Assembly: GCA_027625095.1 (NCBI GenBank)
Contig: JAQBXN010000025.1
Span: 16,015-80,014 of the forward strand
DNA: 64,000 nt
Source of the DNA: Planctomycetota bacterium
GTDB taxonomy: Bacteria; Planctomycetota; PUPC01; JACPCR01
Direction of reading: 5' to 3'
Position 1 is the first letter of the stretch, and the number at the start of each line of letters is the position of its first letter. The position numbers and the translations under genes were made by a program. Below the pieces are notes generated by a model. That model did not search any database. It had not been told where the DNA came from and saw only the letters and a list, made by a program, of their open reading frames with translations. Positions 27,245 through 35,623 of this stretch are shown in pieces.

Positions 27245-27489
27245 ACGAAAACCTGACAGATAAGTTAAAGGAAACGTGATTTCGCAGTTTTGCTGTCAGT
27301 TCAATAGAGCAAGCTTGGTTCCAATGAGGACTAGCACAGATTGGGCGGCAAGTAGAGCCGATCTGGGAGAAAGGGGAAGCCGTGGGGGCCTGATTTTAAT
27401 TGATCGGTTGAGAATGACGTCATTCGCACTTTAAAGAAACTTAAAGTGAAACTTAAAGAGGACTGCCAGCTCGGCTCCTGGCTGGCCAG

Positions 27490-28551
27490 CTATCCGCCCC
27501 AGATGTCGCCGATAGTGAATCCTTCGGGAAATGGATCCTCCGGTTCAAGGATGTAGTTTGCGGTGCCCGTTATCCATGCCCGGCCTGAGAGTGTCGGTAT
27601 CACCGCCGGATACGGCGCGCCAACATCCACCTCGCGGATGAGTTCTCCCGTAAATACTGTGCCAAGTATTCCCTCATGTCTGAACGGCTGGTGGAGGGGC
27701 AATTCGCCCTTTGCATGGAGAACCGCCATCCTCGCGCAGGTGCCGGTGCCACAGGGGGACCGATCGCAGACCCCCGTCCAGGTTGTCGGACGCTCCCAAT
27801 CGAGCTTGCCCGTTGAGACGACGATCGTGTTTTTCATATCCGCGTCAAGGTTGCTCGTTGGGGAAGACAATTGTGCGATAGTGATGCCAGCAATCCCTGG
27901 TTGCTGTGGGTGCACTACTGATATTTGCTCCTGAGCGGCGGCCTTGATCATTTCACTGACGCGGCAGATTTCGCCTGCGTTATCGGGCAACAGCTCTAGA
28001 TCAAACCGGGATGCATCGGCAATGACGTAGAACATCCCACCATAAGCCACGTCTACAGTCACTTTGCCGAGATGGGGGACTTCAATCTCTTTGTCCAAGT
28101 GCATGGCGAACGCCGGGACGTTTTCGAATTTCACCAATTTCACTTTGCCGTTCTGAACTTCCGCTTGAATCTGAATAAGACCTGCCGGCGATTCGAGGGT
28201 GAGCCTGGTAATGGGCTCGGTCGATTCCACCATCCCGGTCTCAATCAGCACGGTCGCCACTGCAATAGTGTTCGTGCCGGACATCGCCGGATACTCGACA
28301 TGCTCCATGATGATATATCCAGCAACCGCATCGGGATGGCACCCCGGAACAATCAGATTGCAGTTGGCTGCAGGATAGCCACGGGGCTCACGGAGCATGA
28401 TTTTGCGCAAGTGATCCGCGTGTTGCTCCAGATAACACTTCTTCTCAAAAACAGTGCTGCCTGGTACATCCAGCACCCCGCCGACAATGACGCGGCCGGG
28501 TTCGCCGCAGGCGTGGGTGTCCACTGCATTGATCATTCTTGAAATTTGCAT
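27490..28551 (-). CDS. Proline racemase / hydroxyproline epimerase family enzyme (Ser/Cys type)
   Basis: 353 residues with family features DTHACGEPGRVIVGG at the start and RSPCGTGTCARMAVL near residue 266. The second catalytic Cys is present, but the first position, normally in MCGHA, reads MSGTN with Ser91. Known families use Cys/Cys (proline racemase, 4-hydroxyproline epimerase) or Cys/Thr (trans-3-hydroxyproline dehydratase). Ser/Cys members also occur and have been linked to hydroxyproline epimerase or dehydratase activity. The precise reaction is therefore open. No other proline catabolism gene is adjacent, and 290 bp separates it from the divergent aminotransferase gene. Confidence 0.85.
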   Translation of the reverse strand: MQISRMINAVDTHACGEPGRVIVGGVLDVPGSTVFEKKCYLEQHADHLRKIMLREPRGYPAANCNLIVPGCHPDAVAGYIIMEHVEYPAMSGTNTIAVATVLIETGMVESTEPITRLTLESPAGLIQIQAEVQNGKVKLVKFENVPAFAMHLDKEIEVPHLGKVTVDVAYGGMFYVIADASRFDLELLPDNAGEICRVSEMIKAAAQEQISVVHPQQPGIAGITIAQLSSPTSNLDADMKNTIVVSTGKLDWERPTTWTGVCDRSPCGTGTCARMAVLHAKGELPLHQPFRHEGILGTVFTGELIREVDVGAPYPAVIPTLSGRAWITGTANYILEPEDPFPEGFTIGDIWGG

Positions 28552-28841
28552 CGTTCAGTCGTCGAGAGGTTTGTGACGCGAGTCAGGCGGATGTCCTGAG
28601 GCTCTCTGAATGTGGAAGGGATTGGAAAGGGTTTGTTTATACTGAAGACTTGTTTTATGGTTCACTCTCAAGTACCCCGCAAAATCAAGAGTGTTGTGGA
28701 ACCAGCAAAACACTGCAAATCAACTTCGGTGAGCGAAATTCTGAAGAATTGCATTGAAAGGTTCAGCCACCAGCGTAGAGGCGAAGCACTCAAGACCATC
28801 ACTCGTGTTTCTGCAAGATTCATGGACAACGGAAATCACTG

Positions 28842-30254
28842 ATGCCCCCAATAGTCGCTGAAGAAAAATCCCAGACCCTCGCGGTGAACGGCGGTCCGAA
28901 AACCATTGATTCTCTTGAGGGCTCGCCGCAGCCCAAGATCTGGCACGAAGAATTCCTTCAGGTCGCCCGCACCTGGGGTTACTCCGATGAGACCATTGAG
29001 AAGATCGGTGAGGCCATCGCGGATGAAGTACCGCCCGGAGCGCCTTTCGGTGGGGGTGCGTTTCATGGCCGCTACTACAATCCTCGCCCCTCAAATGTGG
29101 CCGAGTTTGAGGCAAAGGCCAGAGAACTTCTGAACGTGAAGCACGCCTATGCGGTCTCCAGTGGCACAGGCGCTCTCCACTCGGCATTTATCGCCGCGGA
29201 CGTCTGCACTGGCGATGAGGTCATCATTCCCGCTTACACTTTCTTTGCGACCGCATCTGCGGCGGTCGTCGCCGGCGGCATTCCAGTCTGGTGCGAGGTG
29301 GATGAATCCATGACCATGGATCCGGCAGACCTTGAAAGGAAAATCACGCCACGCACCAAGGTGATCGCCCCTGTCCACATGAACGGCTATGTCTGTGACA
29401 TGGATGCGATCATGAAAGTAGCGAGGCAGCATAACCTGCGAGTCGTCGAAGATTGCGCGCAGGCGTTCGGGGCGTCCTATAAAGGAAAAAGGGTTGGCGC
29501 CTTTGGTGACTTCGGCTGCTACAGTATCAGTTGCTTTAAGGTCACCGGCGGGGGCGAAGCAGGCATGTTAGTGAGTAACGATGATCGGCTCTTTGACCGC
29601 GCTCGGAATTTCGCAGAAGCCGGCGGGTTGTGGCGTCCGAATCGCTTCGGGCATCCACGTTGGGAGGGCGAACTGTTTTGCGGCCTGAATTACCGCCAGT
29701 CTGAATTGGAAGGCGCTGTCAATCTCGTCCAAATCGGGAAGGCGCAAAAGCAGCTCGACCAGTGGCGAGCCAATAAGAGGCACCTCCTCGAATCCATTCC
29801 CGCCTACCTCCATTTGCAGCCCCAGACGATCAATGACATCGAGGGTGAAATGAACCACTCCCTTGGCTTTCTTCCTGATTCAAGAGCGGACTCCGAGAAG
29901 TTGAGTGGTGCATTACGGGCCGAAGGCCTATCGGCCGGACTGCGCGGAACTGCGCCGGACTGGCACTACGCAGACGACATGTGGCAGATAAATCAGCACA
30001 TGTCCGCGACCTCCGATGGATTTCCATGGATAAGCCCGCAGACTGTTGAAAGCGGCGGGCCTCCGGATTACGGCGAAAACCCGGCCCCGAGGACCAAGGA
30101 TCTTTCTGAACGCCATCTGAAAATAGGTATCGAAAAATGGTGGACAAAAAACGACTGTGCAAAGGTCGCAGAAGCCATCACAAAAGTGCTTGATGCATTT
30201 TATGAGCGGGATGGGGATAAAAAGCTTCTGAATGTCGTATCCAGGAAACGATAA
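28842..30254 (+). CDS. DegT/DnrJ/EryC1/StrS-family aminotransferase
   Basis: 470 residues with the type I PLP fold of sugar aminotransferases and dehydrases. YAVSSGTGALHSAF, PAYTFFATASAAVVAGG and VVEDCAQAFGASYKGKRVG are characteristic. The probable Schiff-base lysine is K233 in SISCFKVTGGGEAGML. The C-terminus is longer than usual and ends in a basic tail. Such enzymes transaminate keto-sugars for surface polysaccharide or antibiotic sugars, or act on amino-inositols. Members standing away from sugar-nucleotide genes, as here, are hard to assign. Confidence 0.9.
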   Translation: MPPIVAEEKSQTLAVNGGPKTIDSLEGSPQPKIWHEEFLQVARTWGYSDETIEKIGEAIADEVPPGAPFGGGAFHGRYYNPRPSNVAEFEAKARELLNVKHAYAVSSGTGALHSAFIAADVCTGDEVIIPAYTFFATASAAVVAGGIPVWCEVDESMTMDPADLERKITPRTKVIAPVHMNGYVCDMDAIMKVARQHNLRVVEDCAQAFGASYKGKRVGAFGDFGCYSISCFKVTGGGEAGMLVSNDDRLFDRARNFAEAGGLWRPNRFGHPRWEGELFCGLNYRQSELEGAVNLVQIGKAQKQLDQWRANKRHLLESIPAYLHLQPQTINDIEGEMNHSLGFLPDSRADSEKLSGALRAEGLSAGLRGTAPDWHYADDMWQINQHMSATSDGFPWISPQTVESGGPPDYGENPAPRTKDLSERHLKIGIEKWWTKNDCAKVAEAITKVLDAFYERDGDKKLLNVVSRKR

Positions 30255-30291
30255 AATAGTGGAGTGCCTGGTAGGGACTGACTCTCACACC

Positions 30292-30335
30292 CCCATCACT
30301 CCCACGCTCCATCACTCCACACTCCATCACTCCAT
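30292..30335. repeat. Octamer microsatellite (TCCATCAC) immediately upstream of moxR
   Basis: Five to six units of an octamer related to TCCATCAC (one unit is 7 bp) fill the space up to 11 nt before the moxR start codon. The same octamer is found inside the coding starts at 43.1 and 52.1 kb. No Shine-Dalgarno sequence is left between the repeat and the ATG. Confidence 0.85.
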
Positions 30336-30345
30336 TCTTTGACTC

Positions 30346-31353
30346 ATGTCTGACACCGAAAACATAGATCTCCAGTTAGTCGAAAGAGCCCATCAGGCCA
30401 GGGACAAAATCCTTGTTGAAATCCGAAAGGTCATCATCGGTCAGGAAGACCTCGTCGATCAGGTCTTGACGTCATTGTTCGCCGGCGGACACATCCTGCT
30501 CGTCGGCGTGCCAGGCCTGGCGAAGACCCTTCTGGTCAGCACACTTGGGAAGATCCTCTCGATGGATTTCAAGCGTATTCAGTTCACTCCGGACATGATG
30601 CCGTCGGATATCACCGGCACGGAAATCCTGGAAGAAGATCACACTACCGGTCGCAAAGAGTTCGTCTTCCGCAAGGGCCCCGTATTCACCAATCTGCTGC
30701 TTGCCGATGAAATCAACCGCACGCCTCCGAAGACTCAGGCAGCACTGATGGAAGCGATGCAGGAGAAGCAGGTGTCTGCGGGCAATGAAACGCGAAAGCT
30801 CCAAGAGCCGTTCTTCGTGATGGCCACCCAGAATCCCATCGAGCAGGAAGGAACTTATCCTTTGCCTGAAGCTCAGCTCGACCGGTTCATGTTCATGGTC
30901 AATATCGACTATCCGCCGCTCGAAGACCTGAAAGAAATCATCAGGAAAACCACCGCGGGCGCCCTTGGGGAAGCACAAGCTGTACTCTCTGGCCAGGAAA
31001 TCCTCGAACTGCGAAGCGTTGTAAGAATGGTGCCCATCAGCGAGCACGTTCTCGATTACATCGCCCGTCTTGTGGTCGCTACCCATAGTACCTCCGATGG
31101 CGCCCCGGAAATCACAAAGAAGTATCTGGCCTGGGGCGCCGGCCCGAGAGCCGGACAGTACCTCTCACTGGGCGCCAAAAGTCGCGCCCTTCTCAGAGGA
31201 AATCTCCAGGCCACGGTTGAAGACGTCCGAGCCGTGGCCCACGCTGTTCTTCGTCATCGTCTGGTTACTAACTTCGCCGCCATGGCCGATGGTGTAGACA
31301 CCAACCAAGTGGTCGATGGACTGCTGAAAGAAGTGAAAGAAGGAGGAGAGTGA
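30346..31353 (+). CDS. moxR: MoxR-family AAA+ ATPase
   Basis: 335 residues. Walker A is GVPGLAKT (Lys60), Walker B is LLLADEINR, sensor 1 lies in MATQNPIEQEGTYPLPEAQLDRF, and the C-terminal lid is present. MoxR ATPases act as chaperone-like partners of VWA proteins encoded beside them, inserting metal or maturing complexes at the membrane. Here DUF58 and two VWA genes follow, although a four-helix-bundle gene now separates moxR from DUF58. Translation starts at ATG 30346 without a recognisable ribosome-binding site because an octamer repeat lies there. Confidence 0.95.
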   Translation: MSDTENIDLQLVERAHQARDKILVEIRKVIIGQEDLVDQVLTSLFAGGHILLVGVPGLAKTLLVSTLGKILSMDFKRIQFTPDMMPSDITGTEILEEDHTTGRKEFVFRKGPVFTNLLLADEINRTPPKTQAALMEAMQEKQVSAGNETRKLQEPFFVMATQNPIEQEGTYPLPEAQLDRFMFMVNIDYPPLEDLKEIIRKTTAGALGEAQAVLSGQEILELRSVVRMVPISEHVLDYIARLVVATHSTSDGAPEITKKYLAWGAGPRAGQYLSLGAKSRALLRGNLQATVEDVRAVAHAVLRHRLVTNFAAMADGVDTNQVVDGLLKEVKEGGE

Positions 31354-31364
31354 AGAAGAAATCA

Positions 31365-31452
31365 AACATTCAACGTTCAACGTTCAACTCTAATCCTCAC
31401 AGCTCGGATATTCGTCCCGGTATCTGCGGTTGAACGTTGAACGTTAAACGTT
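31365..31452. repeat. Heptamer repeats forming a long inverted repeat
   Basis: TTCAACG-type heptamers (31365-31388) are mirrored by TTGAACG-type heptamers (31429-31452), giving a 24 bp stem with about two mismatches and a 40 nt loop. It lies 11 nt after the moxR stop and 19 nt before the end of the convergent four-helix-bundle gene. It could form a hairpin in either transcript. Confidence 0.85.
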
Positions 31453-31471
31453 TGGCACTTGTCAGCACAGT

Positions 31472-31858
31472 TCAGCCTTTTCGGGTTGCTTGAGTTTTCT
31501 TCTCATTGCTCTTGGCCGTTTGAATACTTGTGTAGAAAATCCTTATGAGTTCATCGGTTTCGTTCAGTAATTCGTCAATTTTGGAGGGTCGCTTTATCAG
31601 TGGCACGGCTTTAATGAGTCTCAAACAGCGGAATGATTCTTTCAACTCCTTCAGACAGATGCTCATCTTGTGAATGAAATCATTAGCCGATTCAGCGGCC
31701 TGCGCTTCACCGTGATTGAAATACGGAGAAGTGCCAGCACGCAACAACTGGCCACCAACGTGATTGCCCGCTCGATTATTCGGTAGCGCCTCGCACAACC
31801 GAATGATCCTTGAGGAAAAATCAAGAAGCCTTTCTTCCAAGTCAAATTTCGTTGCCAT
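31472..31858 (-). CDS. Four-helix-bundle protein of the 23S rRNA intervening-sequence family
   Basis: 128 residues, essentially all helical, with family features FDLEERLLDFSSRIIRL, AGNHVGGQLLRAGTSPYFN, EAQAAESANDFIHKM and LKELKESFRCLRLI. Homologues are encoded in intervening sequences of some 23S rRNA genes, and as free-standing genes in many genomes. They form pentameric basic bundles related to the Avd accessory proteins of diversity-generating retroelements. Here no rRNA or reverse transcriptase is adjacent. The gene points against the moxR cluster and is framed by TTGAACG-type repeats, so it looks like an insertion. Function unknown. Confidence 0.88.
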   Translation of the reverse strand: MATKFDLEERLLDFSSRIIRLCEALPNNRAGNHVGGQLLRAGTSPYFNHGEAQAAESANDFIHKMSICLKELKESFRCLRLIKAVPLIKRPSKIDELLNETDELIRIFYTSIQTAKSNEKKTQATRKG

Positions 31859-31964
31859 ATCAACCCCTTAGTGCCATTGAACACGTTTGTTAAATATTCA
31901 TCGTTCAACCTTTAGTCTTGAACCTTCCTTCCTCCCAGAGAGGGAATAACGATTCGGCAGTCTG

Positions 31965-32174
31965 AAGTTGAAAGTTTAGCGTTGAACGTTGAACGTTCGA
32001 TTTCTTGCTCATTCGCCGGCCCCCAACACTTCTACTCCCACGAGTAATGAAAACGAAACGCTCGACAATCAACTTTAAAGGTTCAATTTTCAAGCCTCCT
32101 GCCGCACCTTGATGCTCGACTCGGTAGTCTAAAGTTAACCGTTTAACGTTGAAATTTGAATGTTGAGCGTTCGA
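31965..32174. repeat. Heptamer repeats on the far side of the four-helix-bundle gene
   Basis: Two clusters, 31965-31998 and about 32128-32174, contain TTGAACG and degenerate variants (GTTTAACGTTGAAA). They match the arrays at 31365-31452 in unit and period, so the four-helix-bundle gene is bracketed by the same repeat family. The arrays end just before the DUF58 gene. Confidence 0.7.
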
Positions 32175-32202
32175 TTTGTCCGCCCCTAACACTTGAATCC
32201 CT

Positions 32203-33108
32203 GTGTCACCAAACGCCACATTCCGATTCCTTGATCCCGAGATCCTCCGGGCTCTTCCGAACATAGAAATCGTCGCACGATTTCTGGTGGAGGGTCTCTA
32301 TGCCTCGCGGCATCGATCACCTTTTTACGGGTACAGCGTCGAGTTCAAGGATTACCGCGAATACTCGCCGGGTGACGAACCGAAGCTCATCGACTGGAAG
32401 GCGTATGCACGGACGGACAAGCATTTCGTCAAGAGGTTTGAGATGGAATCGAACATGAACGTGGTCTGTCTGCTGGATGTCAGCGCGTCCATGGGCTACC
32501 AGCCGCTCGACTCGCGACGACTGAACAAACTCGATTACGGTCGCTTTCTTGCCGCTTCACTTTGTCACCTGATTGTCAAGCAGCAGGACGCGGCTGGACT
32601 CGTCACGTTTCAAGATGAAATCGGAGACTTTCTTCCGCCCCGTCAAGGGCAGCGTCATCTGCTCAGCCTGCTTGCAAGGCTTGAAGATATGAAGGCTGCG
32701 TCCGTTACCGATTTGGGTAACGTCCTCAAGAAGGTCTCCCAGCGCCTCCGCCGCCGCGGTCTTTTTGTTCTGATCAGCGACTGTCACGGTGACGTCGATA
32801 AAACCATCGACGGCCTCAGACACCTCATTGTCCAGGGACACGAAGTCGTGGTCTTTCAAATCCTGGATCACGACGAAATCGAATTCCCGTACGAGAATCT
32901 GTCGAACTTCCGTGATCTTGAGACCTCAGCAGAGGTGATGATGGATCCACTTCGCCAGAGAAAGGATTACCTGGATCGCCTGAATAAATTCTGCACCGAT
33001 ATCCGGAACGGCAGCACCGGCAGCGGCGCCGACTACCGGCTGGTGAACACCAGCGATCCGATTGAAGTGGTCTTGCGCGATTATCTGATCTTCAGGAGGC
33101 AGAGATGA
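32203..33108 (+). CDS. DUF58 domain protein
   Basis: 301 residues from a GTG start. The DUF58 signature is VEFKDYREYSPGDEPKLIDW at residues 47-66, followed by a VWA-like fold with CLLDVSASMG and RRRGLFVLISDCHGD. DUF58 proteins are cytoplasmic or membrane-peripheral partners of MoxR ATPases, and together with VWA proteins they form Bat-like complexes. It belongs to the moxR cluster despite the intervening insertion. Confidence 0.93.
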   Translation: MSPNATFRFLDPEILRALPNIEIVARFLVEGLYASRHRSPFYGYSVEFKDYREYSPGDEPKLIDWKAYARTDKHFVKRFEMESNMNVVCLLDVSASMGYQPLDSRRLNKLDYGRFLAASLCHLIVKQQDAAGLVTFQDEIGDFLPPRQGQRHLLSLLARLEDMKAASVTDLGNVLKKVSQRLRRRGLFVLISDCHGDVDKTIDGLRHLIVQGHEVVVFQILDHDEIEFPYENLSNFRDLETSAEVMMDPLRQRKDYLDRLNKFCTDIRNGSTGSGADYRLVNTSDPIEVVLRDYLIFRRQR

Positions 33109-33138
33109 TAAGCACGATGGCTCTAAACAGCCCGGAAG

Positions 33139-33223
33139 CGGGGAGTTGGAGTAACGGCTCTAGCCGGGCCCGGATGCCTCAGCACTCGACAAGCACCCGC
33201 CTGAAGGCGTTACTCCAACCCCG
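33139..33223. repeat. Intergenic inverted repeat (REP-like)
   Basis: The sequence at 33139-33156 and its near-complement at 33208-33223 (sharing GTTGGAGTAACG, with a 2 nt bulge) form a hairpin in the 172 bp spacer between the DUF58 and VWA genes. No T-run follows. It looks like a genome-wide palindromic repeat rather than a terminator. Confidence 0.75.
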
Positions 33224-33280
33224 AGCAGTCATACCTATCACCAATCCCGCCCCTCCGGGGCTCAGATTTGAAGAGCCCCA

Positions 33281-35623
33281 ATGAGTTTCCTCTACGCCTC
33301 CTTGCTTGCCGGCCTTGCCGGGCTACTCGCGCCGATCATCATTCACCTGATCGCACGCAATAAATTTCCCGTCCAGGAATTTCCAGGCACCTGGCTGCTG
33401 CGTGCAGAAAGGCGAGATAACGTCTTTGCTGCACGCCTCGTCGATCCTCTTCAACTGCTGATTCGACTCTTGGTAATCGCTCTTCTTGTCGTGGCCATGT
33501 CGCGGCCTTTTCTACCGTCGGATGGTCTTGCCCCGCGCAATCTCGTCGTAGTAATTGATACTTCTGCCAGCATGAAGATGAAGACCGCGGACGAAAGCGG
33601 CAATGAGTTCGTGCCTTTCGAGTCTGCGAAGAAGGTCGCCATAGATCTTTTTAATGAAGTAAAACAACCAAGCCGCTGCGCTCTAATTCTTTCCGGCGAT
33701 CGTAATGAGATCGCTGCGGGTTGGTCTTCGGATCCCTCGGCTGCTCTAGACATTCTCAAAGACGCTGAGCCAGGCGATGGCGGGGGCCAGGGCATTGCCA
33801 CGGCAGTGGCCCAGGCGGTGGAAATGGTTCGTGGACGCTACGAAATTCGCTCGCAAATCCTTGTGCTTTCTGACCTGACGAAAAGCGCGTTCGCGACGCA
33901 GAATCAGCGTGATCTTGCCGCGATTAAATCCATTAAAGAGAACATGGGCGAGAAGCTTGAAATCGTTTTCGTCGATGTATCCGGCACGAAGGCAGAAAAC
34001 CTTGGCATCGTCCACTCGGAACTCCGTGGTGGCCTGGCCCGCATCGGTGATGACGCGCACATTTTTACGAAGATCAAAAATTTCGGGAAAAAAAGAGCGG
34101 AGACGAGACTTTCCCTTTCGATCCCGGGCGTCCAGGAAGCGCCCAAAACCGATTTCTCTCTCGAACCGGACGAAGAAATCTTCATTGACCTCACCGCACG
34201 TGTAGATCGCTCTGCGCGTACCTTTGCTGCCGTTGCCATCAACGCCAAGGACGCGATTCAAGAAGACAACCAGTTTCGTGTGCCATTCGTGGTCGGGAAT
34301 TCCCGTCGCCTTCTGCTCGTCAACGGTTCGGCGGACAAGGGGAAGACTTTGAGTGCTGAGGACACCAAGCTGGCGGCCCTGGGCGGCGGAGGGGTCGAGA
34401 TGCTCGCAGAGGACGCCATCGATGGGGCGCGCATCCTGCAGTTTGCCCTCAACCCGGGCCGGGAACTCGGCCTCGCTTTCGGCACCGGTTTCGACACCAC
34501 TCAGATCACGACGGATGCTCTGCCGGCCCAGACCCTCAGCAAATACGACACAATCATTCTCTATGATGTGAGTTCTCTGCAAGACCAGGCTTTGGTGGAT
34601 CTCGACACTTTCGTTCGGGAGGGAAAGTCGCTGATCATCTTCTGCTCCGGTGCGCTTGACCCCATGAAGTTCAATAGCACCCTGGGCAGCGGCGGCAGCG
34701 ATAGGTTGCCACTTTCACCGGTACAGATTGGTAACGACCGCCAGCTCAAGGAGCCCGAGCGCATCAGCCTCGAGTCGTCGAGCCAGGTTTTGGGTGACGG
34801 GGTGACCTTCGAGCCGGGCTCGTGGCTTGCGCCTTTCAAGAATGTGGGAAGTGCGGAACTGTCTGTCATTCGTTTCGAGAAGCTGCGGGAAGTCCGAACC
34901 ATCGAAAAAGGCGCCAACGTCCTCATGAACTCCGAGCAAGGCCAGCCCATAGTGATCGAAGCGCAGCGAGATTCGGGGAGAGTCATCCTGTTCGCATTCG
35001 GAGTTGAACTGAGCCGAGGCAACATCGCCATGGCCAAGGCGTTCCCGCCGCTGATGTGGAGGCTGTTGGACTACGCTACGGGCCGGCTGCGAATCACCCC
35101 ACCGGACACGCTGGTCGCGTCGCGGCCCTCGGTACTCGATGCCTCGGATACTGCGTTCCGGTTTGTCGACCAGCTTCAGTTGCGTGCGATCACAGAACGC
35201 TCGAACAGGCAGGATGTTTCAGAGGGTGAGCAGGACGAAAGCGACGCGGAACGAATCCTGCCTCTGCCAATCAGCGCACAGAAAACGGCTCTCGTTGCAG
35301 GACTTCCTGCCGGAAATTACTGGCTGGAGAAACCGGGTAAAACGGAACTCAATTACGGGGTCGGATACCGCCGACCCATCAGCGTCAACCATGACCCCGG
35401 CGAAAGCAGCCTGGAACAGTTCGGTGACAAAGCTTTGAAGAAAGTTTTCGGAGAGGGCGTTCAAAAGGTTTCGACCGCCCAGGTGACCTCGCTTGCGCCT
35501 AAAGGTTTCGAGGCGTGGCGGATTCTGTTGCTGATTCTGACGCTCGTTTATCTCGCCGAAGGAATCTCATCATATTTGCTGAGTATCAAGCGGGACAAGG
35601 AATTTAAAGAAGGCTTAAGTTGA
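33281..35623 (+). CDS. BatA-like VWA membrane protein
   Basis: 780 residues. The N-terminus is the aerotolerance-regulator (BatA) type: MSFLYASLLAGLAGLLAPII, then a second membrane helix near 58-75. A VWA domain follows directly, with an intact MIDAS motif DTSASM (Asp93). A long extracytoplasmic part with strands and a possible class I glutamine-amidotransferase-like fold leads to a final membrane helix near residue 755. In Bat systems such proteins are matured by MoxR and DUF58. Its stop overlaps the next start by 4 nt, so the two are translationally coupled. Confidence 0.9.
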   Translation: MSFLYASLLAGLAGLLAPIIIHLIARNKFPVQEFPGTWLLRAERRDNVFAARLVDPLQLLIRLLVIALLVVAMSRPFLPSDGLAPRNLVVVIDTSASMKMKTADESGNEFVPFESAKKVAIDLFNEVKQPSRCALILSGDRNEIAAGWSSDPSAALDILKDAEPGDGGGQGIATAVAQAVEMVRGRYEIRSQILVLSDLTKSAFATQNQRDLAAIKSIKENMGEKLEIVFVDVSGTKAENLGIVHSELRGGLARIGDDAHIFTKIKNFGKKRAETRLSLSIPGVQEAPKTDFSLEPDEEIFIDLTARVDRSARTFAAVAINAKDAIQEDNQFRVPFVVGNSRRLLLVNGSADKGKTLSAEDTKLAALGGGGVEMLAEDAIDGARILQFALNPGRELGLAFGTGFDTTQITTDALPAQTLSKYDTIILYDVSSLQDQALVDLDTFVREGKSLIIFCSGALDPMKFNSTLGSGGSDRLPLSPVQIGNDRQLKEPERISLESSSQVLGDGVTFEPGSWLAPFKNVGSAELSVIRFEKLREVRTIEKGANVLMNSEQGQPIVIEAQRDSGRVILFAFGVELSRGNIAMAKAFPPLMWRLLDYATGRLRITPPDTLVASRPSVLDASDTAFRFVDQLQLRAITERSNRQDVSEGEQDESDAERILPLPISAQKTALVAGLPAGNYWLEKPGKTELNYGVGYRRPISVNHDPGESSLEQFGDKALKKVFGEGVQKVSTAQVTSLAPKGFEAWRILLLILTLVYLAEGISSYLLSIKRDKEFKEGLS

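Noticed and set aside
31472..31858. 23S rRNA intervening sequence
   Set aside because: The four-helix-bundle family is often found there, but no rRNA-like sequence flanks this gene.
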